Below, piece after piece: positions 10,206 through 21,640 of a DNA stretch of 64,000 bases. Position 1 is the stretch's first letter. Every line of letters begins with the position of its first letter. This DNA is from Macrosoma leucophasiata (taxonomy: Eukaryota > Arthropoda > Insecta > Lepidoptera > Hedylidae), in NCBI GenBank assembly GCA_036365455.1, contig JAWQUS010000003.1:2500001-2564000 (forward strand), in the 5' to 3' direction. Under the pieces are notes generated by a model. That model saw only the letters and a program-made list of their open reading frames with translations. It ran no database searches and was not told the DNA's origin. Made by a program: the position numbers and the translations under genes.

Positions 10206-10777
10206 TAGCCATTAAATTAAAGCCAGAAAACAGAAAAAACGGAAAGTTCCTCTATAACCGCCCTAAAATTGATCTAAAACAAACAGCGTGATGTTTTTCG
10301 ATGCCGTGGATGAGTCACTGACGTAACACGGCGTAATTGTAATGTTCTTATGTAACGTGTTGTGTACAAATCTATCTATTTATATCTGTGGTCCACCCGC
10401 GGCTTCCTCCGCCAAATTATGTGTAAACAAGTATTGATGCTTTCGCTTAGTGCCTTGTGTCGTATTCCAGCTAAAATTGTAGTGAAAATGGACATTTGGA
10501 ATATTTAGAAGTCGGGCCGCCAATTTTGCATTTAGACGTAACTTCACGCCTGTAATGCCCGGAGAGGTAGAGGTAAACATAAGAAAGAAAGAATTCTTTA
10601 TAAGTGCAGTGCAAAAAAAGTGTGTAAAGAACGAATAGGTCAATTATTTAATAAGAAATTAATTAAAAATAATAAAAAACAGGTACATTACATACTAATA
10701 CATACCTACATTATCACGATACCTACTTACCTTAAAAATACAATTATATTTAGACATAAAAAACGACTACTATTGCC
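10206..10777. other. No recognisable feature
   Basis: It is AT-rich. A minus-strand open frame at 10380-10643 has no motif I recognise, and no transposon ends were found. Confidence 0.35.
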
Positions 10778-11482
10778 GTAACGTTGGAATTTCTAACAAC
10801 AACCGTTTAGTTGGTAGAGGGGGGGAGACACTTGACTCTAACGAAAATTGCATTTTAATGCTTAATAAGTTACGAACAGTTCGAAAAAAGATGTTAGCAC
10901 ATCCCTAACATTTTTGAAAGACCTAACCAACGATATCCCACACTATTTAGAAAACCAAAAAAGCAAAAATGTATCCACGCGTTACATGTTTTTTTGTTTT
11001 TTTTTTTTTTTATGTTATGGAAGTGGTAAACAAGCATGCAGTTCACATTGATGTTAAGTGATGTCTGCAGCCTATAGACACCCACACAAAGACCAAGGTC
11101 AAAATGCAGATGCGTTACCACTCCTGAGGCCTAAGGTCTTATGCCTCTGTGCCGGAAATTACAGGGCCGTACATTACCACCTGACCGGAACACGATAGTG
11201 TTGAACACTACCATTTAGCGGCAAGTATATTAGGTAATGCGGTGGTGCCTACGCCCGCGAGCTCCGACACTGGAGCTCTACCACCAGTAAAAAAGGGGCG
11301 TACCCTAAATAATTTTATTTTTCATGTTTTTATTCTACCACTTTGTCGGCGTGATTAAGGTGTATACTTGTGCCAAATTTCAAGTCTAGTACCAATCGTT
11401 TTTGCGCTAAACCGCGGACGGACAGACAGACAGACGGACATGGCGAAACTATAAGGGTTCCTTGTTTGCTACGGAACCCTCA
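10778..11482 (+). mobile_element. TGCTACGGAACCC-end repeat element, interrupted by a SINE
   Basis: Left blocks include AACAACCGTTTAGTTGGTAG. Right blocks include ACTTTGTCGGCGTGATTA, a GACAGACAGACGGACATGG run, and the terminal TTGCTACGGAACCCTC. Inverted versions lie at 23025-23320 and 29067-29362, where the SINE is absent. That comparison shows the SINE at 10989-11288 was inserted later. Confidence 0.55.
10989..11288 (-). mobile_element. SINE-A, full length
   Basis: It has a ~23-base T-rich tail at the left and the complete set of SINE-A blocks, ending CTCTACCACCAGT. The minus-strand frame VTHLHFDLGLCVGVYRLQ is a fixed by-product of this repeat and recurs at every full copy. Confidence 0.85.
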
Positions 11483-12049
11483 AAACTACTTGGTACACTT
11501 TAATTAGGCTCCGTCATAAGACAAACACTTGACAAATTTTAATGTGCTCCAGGAATTTATTGAAACTATGTATTACACGTTTTATAAATATTTACCTCTA
11601 CTAGGAACTGAGTAAGTGAGTTGTTATTAAAATGTACCTCAAAGTAAACAATGCTAGCACGTAAGCACATAAAATTATGGTACACGGCAAATTATAAAGA
11701 ACACAAAGATTGATTGTGTTCATAAATGTATCCGCTTATACATCTTCGTCTTGCGTTCCCAACACGTACTTGGCTGGTTTTGTGTAGTAAATTCGTCCAA
11801 GATATTTTTTTGTTGATAAGTTATTTTACGAAGCGATTAAATAAAGTAAATCTTCAATCTTGATGAAATTAAGAAACATAAATTATATACACAACATTAG
11901 TTCTTGTTGTTTTAATATTTTTGCTAAAAATCGAAATCTAGCCCAGCCTCTCTCTGGCTGCTCCGCGGCTGGACTAAAAATCCTAGTGATCGCATCAAGC
12001 CCGCAATTCAAAATTTTCTACCATTTTCTTTAAAAACATACTTTCTAAT

Positions 12050-12197
12050 GATGTCTTAAGATCAGCGTGCATGTATGAAGAGAATGATGAATGTAGAAGA
12101 AGCACGGGAGGTGTGTCAGGACCGGGATATCTGGCGCTCCACACTCTCTGCCTACCCCTTGGGGGACTTGGCGTTAAGATACATACATACATACATA
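12050..12197 (+). pseudogene. RTE-like LINE 3' end, very short copy
   Basis: The coding tail reads ACMKRMMNVEEAREVCQDRD and then a diverged copy of the SAYPxxDLA end. It is followed by AAGATACATACATACATACA. It matches the C-terminus and tail of the longer element at 45485-47021, which identifies the ACAT-repeat 3' end. Confidence 0.75.
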
Positions 12198-12238
12198 AGT
12201 TCTTAGTAAAAACTCACCTATAATAAGTATATTTTTCA

Positions 12239-12529
12239 CTGGTGGTAGAGCTTCAGTGACGGAGCTCGCGGGCGTAGGCACCACCGCATTACCTAATATA
12301 CTTGCCGCTAAATGGTAGTGTTCAGCACTATCGTGTTCCGGTCAGGTGGTAATGTACGGCCCTGTAATTTCCGGCACAGAGGCATAACACCTTAGACCTC
12401 AGGAGTGGTAACGCATCTGCATTTTGACCTCGGTCTTTGTGTGGGTGTCTATAGGCTGCAGTCATCACTAAACATCAATGTGAACTGCATGCTTGTTTGC
12501 CACTTCCATAACATAAAAAAAAAAAAAAA
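12239..12529 (+). mobile_element. SINE-A, full length
   Basis: It begins CTGGTGGTAGAGCTTCAGTG and ends with 15 A's. All internal blocks are present. Confidence 0.85.
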
Positions 12530-12844
12530 CAAATATTAACTTCGAGCGAACCAAGGATAGTATATCCGTCGATCAGCACAGAACCAAGCCGCATCGGCGT
12601 GTCCACAATATATTCTCTTAGCCGTTACCAGAGAATAGTAATAATACTCAGATCTTTATTTTGAAAACTGCATTTATTCCAAATATAGAATCAGCTGCCC
12701 GTTGACACACTTTTATTCAATAACTTTCGCTGCAGAAATAATGACATCAACAAAACCATATTTTTACTGCAAAAAAGGGTCAAATGTTGTAATTTTTCAT
12801 ATAAAGTTGTGTTTTAAATGTTAAAATGTGCTGACTACATCGGA

Positions 12845-12975
12845 TTATAATGATTATATGTATGTGTGTATCATGCCAAGTCCATTACGGGGTAGACAGA
12901 GTGTGAAACGCCAGATATCTCGGCCCTTACCTTCTGTATTTATCATCCTCTACATGCACGTCGATTCCTAAGATC
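12845..12975 (-). pseudogene. RTE-like LINE 3' end, short copy
   Basis: On the plus strand TATGTATGTGTGTATCATGC leads into the reverse complement of the DVWRSTLSAYP block (GAAACGCCAGATATCTCGG). It is truncated after about 130 bp. Confidence 0.65.
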
Positions 12976-12987
12976 TTGAACATTTCA

Positions 12988-13236
12988 CTGGTGGTAGAGC
13001 ACTAGTGACGGAGCTCGCAGGCGTAGGCACCACGGCATTACCTAATATACTTGTCGCTAAATGGTAGTGTTCAGCACTATCGTGTTCCGGCACAGGGGCA
13101 TAACACCTTAGGCGTCAGGAGTGGTAACGCATCTGCATTTTGACCTTGGTCTTTGTGTGGGTGTCTATAGGCTGCATTCATCACTTAACATCAATGTGAA
13201 CTGCATGCTTGATTGACAATTCCTTCAAAAAAAAAA
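12988..13236 (+). mobile_element. SINE-A with internal deletion
   Basis: It lacks the ~40-bp block GGTCAGGTGGTAATGTACGG onward, between the CGTGTTCCGG and GGCATAACACC blocks. It ends in 10 A's. Confidence 0.75.
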
Positions 13237-14089
13237 TTTCTCAGTCGGTGCTCGTCAATATCCATTTTTTTTATGCGTTACTAGGTAGTTTTTCACAGCT
13301 TACCGGAAAGAATACGAAAATTTAAAACGAAAGAAAAACACTTTTCTTTATTGTAAAAAAAGGATAAAAGAACAACAAATTCCTGTTTAATCTGTCCCGC
13401 TGCGCTGTCAAATTAATTTGTAATTTTTTAATTAAACAGCCGTTGCATAAATCAAGCGTTACCTCGAAGAGATGTAGCTGTCTTCTGATAAAAATAGGGG
13501 TTGGATTTGCGTTGAATGCTTAACGGTACATCCCGTAAGGAGTTAAAATTGTAAATTTAATTTTTGACTGTGAAATATTGTATTTTTCTGTCACTAACCG
13601 CTGATTGGTGACGATTCGCTCAAATGTTACTTTTTTATTTTATTTATTATGGCATCGCTATTACGCATATTGCCAGTGTCAAGTAAAACGATATTTCGTA
13701 TTTATTTAAGTAGCGTCAAAGTTAGTATAATATCAAGTATAATATGTAAGCATCAAGTATATAGTAAAGCGATGGCTACTTTACCAGAACATTTACAATG
13801 AAGTTTTGGAGGCAACCTGAAAGGTCGTGTTTTCGCACTGTTATTCTATTTCACTATACACGGGCACTGTAATAAACCTATATCAAACAAAATGCCACCA
13901 ACTTTATTCAATATAACTTAAAAATACACCAAGAAAATTAAATAAAATAAGAGCACCATACGCCTCTTTCAAGGTTCCCGCCAAAACTCAAAATGTTACT
14001 TAATAGTAAACGATTTGTAAATGACCTATATTCTCGTATTCTCATATTATTAAGTCAAACGCTTAAAATTTTAGGATCGTTAAAAATAG
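13237..14089. other. No recognisable feature
   Basis: AT-rich sequence with A runs. No exon, repeat end or RNA gene was recognised. Confidence 0.35.
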
Positions 14090-14262
14090 TTTTTTTTTAT
14101 GTAACGGAGTTGGATCAAGCATGCAGTTCACATTGATGTTAAGTGATGACTACAGCCTATAGACACTCGCACAAAGACCAAGGTGAGAATGCAGATGCGT
14201 TACTACTCCTGAAGCCTAAGGTGTGATGCCTGTGTGCCGGAAATTACAGGGCCGTACATCAC
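14090..14262 (-). mobile_element. SINE-A, truncated
   Basis: It has the poly(T) side and the 3' half up to ACAGGGCCGTACATCACC. The tRNA-like start side is missing. Confidence 0.7.
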
Positions 14263-14399
14263 CTACCTTTACCTGTCTTTTTTGTAGTATGAAACCCCTT
14301 TAAAATACAGAAGAAGTTGGGGAGTCCCCTGGTGTTAACTTTCTTTGCATTGAACACAATCTCTGATTTTTTCTTGCAAGGCGAAGCTTGACCTACGTC

Positions 14400-14640
14400 A
14401 CACCGCGGACACTCCGCCAGAATTCCATATAAACGCTTAATTTGGTCTCTATTACACAGACATCAATCAGTGACGTGTATTTACACGTGCACCTGTGTGC
14501 GTCGCACGTAGAAAATACCAACCGTCGCCCATAAGAGGGGGGGAGGTTGGGTGATGCGGGGAAATCGGGTGGGAAGTCGAAGTGTCCATTCTATAGTAGT
14601 ATTATTACATATTCTCTGCCTACGTGCGTATACTCTTCGT
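14400..14640. repeat. ~235-bp dispersed repeat R235, copy 1
   Basis: It shares long blocks with 62585-62815, for example ACACAGACATCAATCAGTGA, then CACCTGTGTGCG, then CAACCGTCGCCCATAAGAG. It is unusually GC-rich here. I see no terminal repeats or coding frame and cannot name the family. Confidence 0.6.
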
Positions 14641-14887
14641 GCGCTGCGGTGGATCCGCGGCTTTATGCCACGATAATTTCGGCCGCTGCCGCCCGATGAA
14701 AGATGAAACTTTCCTTTGTTACGTTCCCAATGTCAAAGTTAACAATATTCTTTGCAAGTTTCCCATTTTCCTATGTAGATAGCCAAGTTTGTTTTCGAAA
14801 ACGTTGATGACTTTTTAAAATTAACTTATTGATTCCCAGAGGACTTCGCTTTTGGGGAGTAGGGGAACACGCGATTCTCTTAATGAG

Positions 14888-15174
14888 TTTTTTTTATGTA
14901 TTAGTAGTTGCCACTTCTAGCATGCAGTTCACATTGATGTTAAGTGATGGCTGCAGCCTAAAGACACCCACACAAAGACCAAGCTCAAAATGCAGATGCG
15001 TTACCACTCCTGAGGCCTAAGGTGTTATGTCTCTGTGCCGGAAATTACAGGGCCATACATTACCACCTGACCGGAACACGATAGTGCTGAACACTACCAT
15101 TTAGCGGCAAGTATATTAGGTAATGCGGTGGTGCCTACGCCCGCGAGGACCGTCACTAGAGCCCTACAACCAGT
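14888..15174 (-). mobile_element. SINE-A, near full length
   Basis: It has a short T run at the left, full internal blocks, and the end CTACAACCAGT. Confidence 0.75.
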
Positions 15175-15179
15175 AAAAA

Positions 15180-15320
15180 AGTTTTATGTAACTAAGGTGG
15201 CTAAGCAAGCTTTTCACATGGATGTTAAATGATGACTGCAGCCTACAAAAACAGAGAACAGGTCAGGAGATGTGTTGCCACCCCTGAGACCTTAGTTGTT
15301 GTCTCTGTGATAGTTAATCA
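15180..15320 (-). mobile_element. Diverged SINE-A-like copy cut by SINE-B
   Basis: TGATGACTGCAGCCTAC and CACCCCTGAGACCTTAG are present with many changes. The copy stops where the SINE-B copy at 15322 begins. Confidence 0.5.
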
Positions 15321-15321
15321 T

Positions 15322-15642
15322 TATTATAATGGCAACCCATTCTACGTTCCACTGCTGGGCACGAGTCTCTCCGCTTTTTGGGGGAGGCCTAGAGCTTACT
15401 CCGCCCCGCTGCTCCAATGCGGGTTGGTGGAGATACGGGTTAGTGGCCAACCCGCTGTCGGATGTTTTCAAACCGCTCATAACCTCCGACAAGGTTTAAC
15501 GACTGCTATCTATCGATAACTACCGGTACCGACGGTTTAACATGTCCTCTGAAGCACGGAAACGCGCATTTTATTTGCCACTAGTGGTCATCCATCACAC
15601 ACCCGACCGCGTTCGTATCGCTTAACCGAGTTGATCGCTTAC
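15322..15642 (-). mobile_element. SINE-B, full length
   Basis: SINE-B is my name for a ~330-bp family. It contains TGGAGATACGGGTTAGTGG, GACTGCTATCTATCGATA and CACACCCGACCGCGTTCGTA as seen here on the plus strand. Other copies lie at 17912-18066, 26550-26647 (partial), 34558-34888 and 61995-62335. The head resembles a tRNA-derived start, but clear pol III boxes are not certain. Confidence 0.65.
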
Positions 15643-15824
15643 GATTTCAATATCTAACGGCAGTAGGAAAAACTAGGTTCACGATAACTTAACTAGTTCT
15701 TAGTAACTTCTACAATCATGTACCGTTAGCGAAATGCCCCGAGTGGCTTTCGAAACTCGGAGATAACATTATAAAAACAAATTAAGCCATAAATCTTGGA
15801 TGAAATAAAGTGGTTCATATTTTT

Positions 15825-15990
15825 TCCATACATACTGTCTGTCTGTTTGTTTGGCGGGGCTAATCTTGGGAACGGCTTTAAAGATTTTGACGGGACTTTC
15901 ACTGGCAGATAGCTGATGTAACATAGTCTACTTTTATACTAGCTCTGCCCGCGACTTCGCCCGCGTGAGAATTTACGATTGTTCAGTATC
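15825..15990 (-). mobile_element. Helitron-like fragment, family H2
   Basis: It shares CTGTCTGTCTGTTTGTTTGG, the ACGGGACTTTCACTGGCAGA block and ACTAGCTCTGCCCGCGACTT with the complete copies at 37932-38237 and 44541-44840. Confidence 0.5.
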
Positions 15991-16304
15991 TACCCGTTTC
16001 TAAATAAACCTAGTTCATGAAGTTGTCCAATATTATTGCAGTTTCGTAAATTTTATACCAAACAATAGAAGCGTTTGTCAACACGCGCACGACTGACCGC
16101 AATAAATCACAACAAACAGAATTAGTGTGTTTGTGCATAACTCATACATATTCATGCGTTATAACTTACATGCAACAATTTCATATAATTTCAAACATTT
16201 TTATAATGGGTCATGCAACTACCACCACAGACTAAGCACGCGTTAATCGATGCCGTTGATAAATCGAATAACACTGCGCTATTAATGAAAGTAGAGTAGA
16301 TATT

Positions 16305-16470
16305 TTTAGTGCAGGGTCGGGTATCTCTGCCCACTAGCGGGAAAATTTTCTTCTACTGGAAGAGAATTCTTCCGCCAGTGCGCGTGCCAAGCGTGGCGAT
16401 TTTGGCATATCCCTCTTATAGGCTTTGGTCGAGTCGTGGACATCTTTCGGCTGATATGATGATGATGACC
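16305..16470 (+). mobile_element. LINE 3' end with GATGAT tail
   Basis: It ends TTCGGCTGATATGATGATGA, the tail type also seen at 42080. The upstream ~150 bp has no clean frame. Confidence 0.45.
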
Positions 16471-16970
16471 TCAAATATACCTATTTTTATTATTAAGTAT
16501 TTTTGGACCATTATTTATTTTATTTTGTTTACTTTGACATATTAATCAACGTATCAGTTGTTATTCGCTTAATTTTATATTTGTCATTTGACCTATCACA
16601 AGCAAATTCTATTATTTCCAAGTGATTAAATGAATTTTTGAGTTTTGAGTTTGAAATGAAACACGGGGCGACGGACCCGGCACGCGCTTTGCCAGATAGT
16701 AACGTGCATTGCATGTATAGTAGAGCCTACCTGAGTATCGAGATATACCGTGAGCGGTAGGATGGGCTTAAGGTACTTGTTTTAGAAATTCGTTTACAGC
16801 AGAATTAATTAAAACTATAGTTTTGATTTTTTACATTCTTACCACAAACTCACCGGCGAATCGTGGGTATTTGCATGTATGCTTGAATTCTTAAACCTCT
16901 ACCTACCCCTTCGGGGATTACAGGCGTGAAGTTACGTAATATCTTATAATCTCAAAACCACCATTCATAG

Positions 16971-17286
16971 AGCAACCCGGGCCAACCGGCGGAACGGAGG
17001 GGAGTGGCCATAGCGTTTATTACCGATGCAAAACAGTCTGTCATTTTTTGCGGGGGGAAATGCGTGTGACACACACTACAAAAATCGTCTATACTACGAA
17101 AGTTACACCTTGACTTACAAACTACATAAACACTTGACAAGATACATAAACAATTTCCCGCACACATTTAAACATCTGGGCGACAGGCATAGGCCCACTT
17201 AGGCTTGTACTTTGACAGAGGGGAAAGCCTGCGTGTGGCTACTCCCCTCCGGTCCGCCGCGGCCGGTGGCCCGTGTTGCTCTATGC
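16971..17286. mobile_element. MITE M4 with GC-rich inverted ends, copy 1
   Basis: Inverted ends of about 44 bp begin TAGAGCAACCCGGGCCAACC on the left. The right end is its inverse, GGTGGCCCGTGTTGCTCTA. The interior is A/T-rich. A second copy in the same orientation starts 600 bp downstream. Confidence 0.65.
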
Positions 17287-17568
17287 CTCCATCTATATTG
17301 CACATTACCTACCTGTTTTAGGACATTAGTACACAAAATGGTTACGAGAGTCGCGCCATTGTCACCTTCGTTGTGACCTAGAAAGTAATTGCACACCAAC
17401 ACAAATATTCCGTAATGAGTGACTCATTTTGCAAGTGAATTGATATGCAAACAAAATTATATTTATCAATTGAAGACGCGTGGTGCCGTGACGACATGTT
17501 TTACCATTTGCACAGAAAAGATACCATTTGTGACACATGTTTATTGAACACATCAGTTCTAAGGCAGA

Positions 17569-17852
17569 GAGCAATTTGGCCCACCGGTCGCGGCGGACCG
17601 GTGCGGAGTAGCCATAGCGTTTATTATCGATGCAAAACAGTCTGTCATTTTTTGCGGGGGAAAACGTGTGACAGACACGCTACAAAAATCGTCTATTACT
17701 ACGAAACTTCACACCTTGACTATAACAAAATACAGAAACAATTTCACGCACACATTTAAACATCTAGGCGACAGGTATAGGCCCATTTGGGCTTGTATTT
17801 TGACAGAGGGGAAAGTCTGCATATGGCTACCCCTCCCGTGTTGCTCTATGGT
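17569..17852. mobile_element. MITE M4, copy 2
   Basis: It shares most of the interior with copy 1 (CATAGCGTTTATTATCGATG, CAGTCTGTCATTTTTTGCGG). The right inverted end has lost ~22 bp: CTCCGGTCCGCCGCGGCCGG is missing from it. Confidence 0.6.
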
Positions 17853-17911
17853 TGTAAGGTTTTCGCAAGCTACACTCATTGAAATCACATTTCATCTGTT
17901 TCTTCGGATTT

Positions 17912-18066
17912 GGCAACAACCCTTTTTATGTACCACTGCTGAGCACCAGTCTCTCCCTTTTTTTTGTGGTGGGCTGAATCTTTCTTTCTCCACGCTGCTC
18001 CATGCGGGTTGGTGGAGATACGGGTTAGTGGCCAACCCGCTATCGGATGTTGTCAAACCTGTCCCT
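17912..18066 (-). mobile_element. SINE-B, 3' half
   Basis: Blocks from GGCAACAACCC to CCGCTATCGGATGTTGTCAA match the SINE-B 3' half. The 5' half is absent. Confidence 0.6.
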
Positions 18067-18891
18067 GTCCCTTTCTGTGGGAAGCATATAGGGTGGACCC
18101 GGTCGTCGGGCTGATTCTGACTACCGGAACTTTAACAAATATTTTGTTGCAACCGATTTTTTGAACGTCGCCGTCGCGTGTTCTTATTTGCTTGCCACTA
18201 CTTCAAATATTCAAGCCCATCCAAGTCCAAGGTGTTCTCGGTAATGCCCAAAGGCGACGAACGTGGGCGGAGCGTGGGATGTCGCTTTCCAACGTCTCGA
18301 TAACAACCTTCCATTTCGAGTTGCTGAACGATTTTGCGACAGTATACCTAGTCAAATTTAAATTTTCTTGTCTGTTGTGACTTCGCAAGCAAAAGTTACT
18401 ATGTACCCGTACTGTACGTACGTACTGTATATATACTCGTATCTATCAGTTAAAGAAGAGTAAACAAAAAAAAACTGGTTGCCTGTAAAGTCGGTTTTAC
18501 GGGCGAAGATTTTACGTGACAACGTCTTTTTCTCGGTAGAAAGGCATTCGCCGGTCCGGCAGGCCTCTCTAGTTCGGTGACTCATCGTTACGTTACCGGG
18601 CGTTACACTTTTTCATGAGTGACTCCGAGCCGCAACCTAATTTAAGACGTTGTCACGTCAAAAAAATACACTTTTTCAAAAAAATTGATTACATTTTTTT
18701 TATGAAATGAATATACGAGTTATATTAATTTCATTAGAAAAAGGTAACTAGCGGCCCAGTGCAATGTTACTTACATTACTTACCTACGATAATAAAATAG
18801 CCTATAGCACACCTGAATAATGAAGCTTTCTGATTGTGAAAGAATTATCATGATCGGTTCAGTGTTTCCGAAGATACCTATATTTTTTTTA

Positions 18892-19179
18892 TTTTTTTTT
18901 TATGTAATAAAAGTGGCAAACAAGCATGCAGTTCACATTGATGTTAAGTGATGACTGCAGCCTATAGACACCCACACAATGACCAGAGGTCAAAATGCAG
19001 ATGCGCTGCCACTCCTGAGGCATTAGGTGATATGCCTCTGTGCCTGAAATTACAGGGCCGTACATTACCACCTGACCGGAACACGATAGTGCTGAACACT
19101 ACCATTTAGCGGCAAGTATATTAGGTAATGCGGTGGTGCCTACGCCCGCGAGCTCCGTCACTGGAGCTCTACCACCAGT
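18892..19179 (-). mobile_element. SINE-A, full length
   Basis: It has a T run at the left and all blocks to CTCTACCACCAGT. Confidence 0.85.
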
Positions 19180-19307
19180 AAAACAATACAAGGGAGAGTC
19201 GATAATTTTGTAATTTTCATAGAGCTACCTAGTGACTATGAATGTTATTTCAATCTACTTATGGAAAGATTTGGTATTGATTGATTGATTTGCATTATGC
19301 AATCTAT

Positions 19308-19800
19308 TTATATAAATCAATTGCTGTTCGTTAGTCTCGCTAAAACTCGAGAACGGCTCTACCGATTTGATTAATTTTAGTTTCGAATTATTTCTGGAAG
19401 CCCAGGGAAGGTTTAAAAGGTAAGAAAATATGAAGAAAATGAAGGGGAATACTAAAAAACTCAATTTTCATTTTCCCATGTAAATAATCCATATCCTTTT
19501 TTTTTTTTTTATGTTTTAAAAATGGCAAACAAGCATACAGTTCACATTGGTGTTAAGTGATGACTGCAGCCTATAGACACCCACACAATGACCAGAGGTA
19601 AACTCCTGAGGCCTAAGGTGTTATGCCTCTGTGCCGGAAATTACAGGGCCGTACATCACCACCTGACCGGAACACGATAGTGCTGAACACTACCATTTAG
19701 CGGCAAGTATATTAGGTAATGCGGTGGTGCCTACGTCCGCGAGCTCCGTCACTGGAGCTCTACCACCAGTAAACCTTTGACACATTATTTTATTATTCAC
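19308..19800 (+). mobile_element. Helitron-like family H1, split by a SINE
   Basis: It shares GTTCGTTAGTCTCGCTAAAA and, after the SINE, AAACCTTTGACACATTATTT with the element at 353-616. The 3' CTAGT end is lost. The SINE-A copy at 19497-19770 sits where the H1 relative has an uninterrupted CCGTATC...AAACC. Confidence 0.55.
19497..19770 (-). mobile_element. SINE-A nested in the H1 element
   Basis: It has a T run at 19497-19510 and ends TACCACCAGT. About 20 bp around the GGTCAAAATGCAGATGC block are missing. Confidence 0.8.
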
Positions 19801-19934
19801 ACAGATCACACAGATAAAAATAGTGATTACTTAATTATACCTTCTAAATTACTTTCATTACCATAATCAGCGCCAGCTCTATAAAATGTCTGCCACATTG
19901 ACATCAAATAAGATTACAATCATCGGACAAGTCG

Positions 19935-21640
19935 AAAGAATGAGAGTGTGCATCGCTGGCAGGCTGGACGATTGCCAATACTGCACGTGTTCCCATCCGT
20001 CAACCGACGCGTGTTATGCTTGTAACATTGGTGAAGGTTAAAGTTGGTTATATGGCATCATTTTGTTCTTAGAGAATGGGTATTTTTCATTCATGGTTTT
20101 CGAGAGTTTACTCAACTCAACTCACTATTCAGACGGTAATGAAATAGGTACTTAGTGCTAAATGTTTCTGCAACATTCGGAATCAATCTGAACCTACTGA
20201 CTACATGACTATAGCAATACACTTATACTGTGTCTGTTTTCTTATTTATTATTGTTTTAATAATTATATCTGCCTATGTTATTTATGCTGCGCGCCACGA
20301 TCTGTTTATTAGTGGACATAGCATACAACAATTTTGGAAACAAAATAATAAAGAATGAGTGTGCATCGCTTGCATGCTGGACTATTGCCAATACTGCACG
20401 TGTTCCCATCCGTCAACCGACGCGTGTAATGCTTGTAACATTGGTGAAGGTTAAAGTTGGATATGTAACATCATTTTGCTCTTAGAGAATGGGTATTTTT
20501 CATTCATGGTTTTCGAGAATTAATAGCTAATTCAACTCACATTATTCCCGCCAATGGTAATGAAATACTTAGTGCTAAATATTTCTGATTGTGAATTAAA
20601 AGTGCTTAATGTTTTTACAACTGCAACATTCGGAACCGATCCGAACCCACTGAGTACATAATGAAACAAATGTTATTCCGAAATTCAGTTATAAATCCTG
20701 TTGAAATAATTATATCTGTTACAGTTAAAACCAGTTTTTAGATAGAACGGGGATTTCCTAGTTAGTGTCGCCATGGTATGTGAATGAAATTTTATCTGTG
20801 GTTCACAATCATTAGATACGTAGATTAACAAAAGAATGAGAGTGAGCATCGCAGGCAGCAGGCAGGCTGTCCATGGCTCCGTGAAATGCTCGTAACATTG
20901 ACTAAGGACTGCAACGATAAGTTACATACGCGGAGAAGGAGTGTTATAAATTCATCCCAATAGATAATTCACTAGCAATACCAAATAATGATCTTTACTA
21001 ACTTAACTAATTGAATCACAGTGAAAAAATGCTGTCGAAGCTACTGAAATTCAGTATTGAGAATTCTATTTCATATTACTACTATGTGAATAAGCTCACA
21101 ATCCTCCTCAGATACGTAGGTTAACAAAAAGAATGAGAGTGTGCCTCGCAGGCAGGCTGGACGGGTGCCAATGCGGCACGTGTTGCCATTTGTCAATGGG
21201 CCCGTGTATTGCATAAATGTAACATTGGCGAATTATTGTTGGATGTGCACCGCAGTTCTTGTCGTTAACATGGATTGAGTTGAATGCATTCCTCTGTGAA
21301 ATGTAATATGAATAGGCCGATAAATTATAACTACCAACATTTGTAACTGATTCACAGCGGCATGTTTTTAAATGAATTTCTTATTGTAACCGAAATTGGT
21401 CTCATGGACCCCATTTCGTATTAATGTCGTTCGTCACGATACGTGAATTAGTTGACAGTCATCAGACACGTAGGTTAATAAAAGAATGAGAGTGTGCATT
21501 ATTGGCAGGCTGGACGGTTGGCAAAGCGGCACGTGTTGCCATTCGTCAATGGGCCCGTGTAATGTTTGTAACATTGGCAAAGGTTATTGTTGGATGTGCA
21601 GTGCATTTCTTCCCTTTAACATGGATTGAGAATTTAATTA
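19935..21640 (+). repeat. Array of five diverged units with a short Cys-rich frame
   Basis: Each unit starts AAGAATGAG(AG)TG at about 19937, 20350, 20833, 21130 and 21484, so spacing is 300-480 bp. Units share GGCAGGCTGGAC, CACGTGTT(C/G)CCAT and TGTAACATTGG blocks and flanks such as CAGATACGTAGGTTAACA. Read from the ATG, unit 1 gives 33 residues with six cysteines (...CQYCTCSHPSTDACYACNIG). Unit 4 stops after 27. Unit 5 gives 48 residues with seven cysteines (...GTCCHSSMGPCNVCNIGKGY). Unit 2 lost the ATG frame by a 2-bp deletion and unit 3 is degenerate. There is no signal peptide after the ATG. A second frame is also fairly open. Whether any of it is translated is unknown, and I do not recognise a family. 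Confidence 0.5.
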
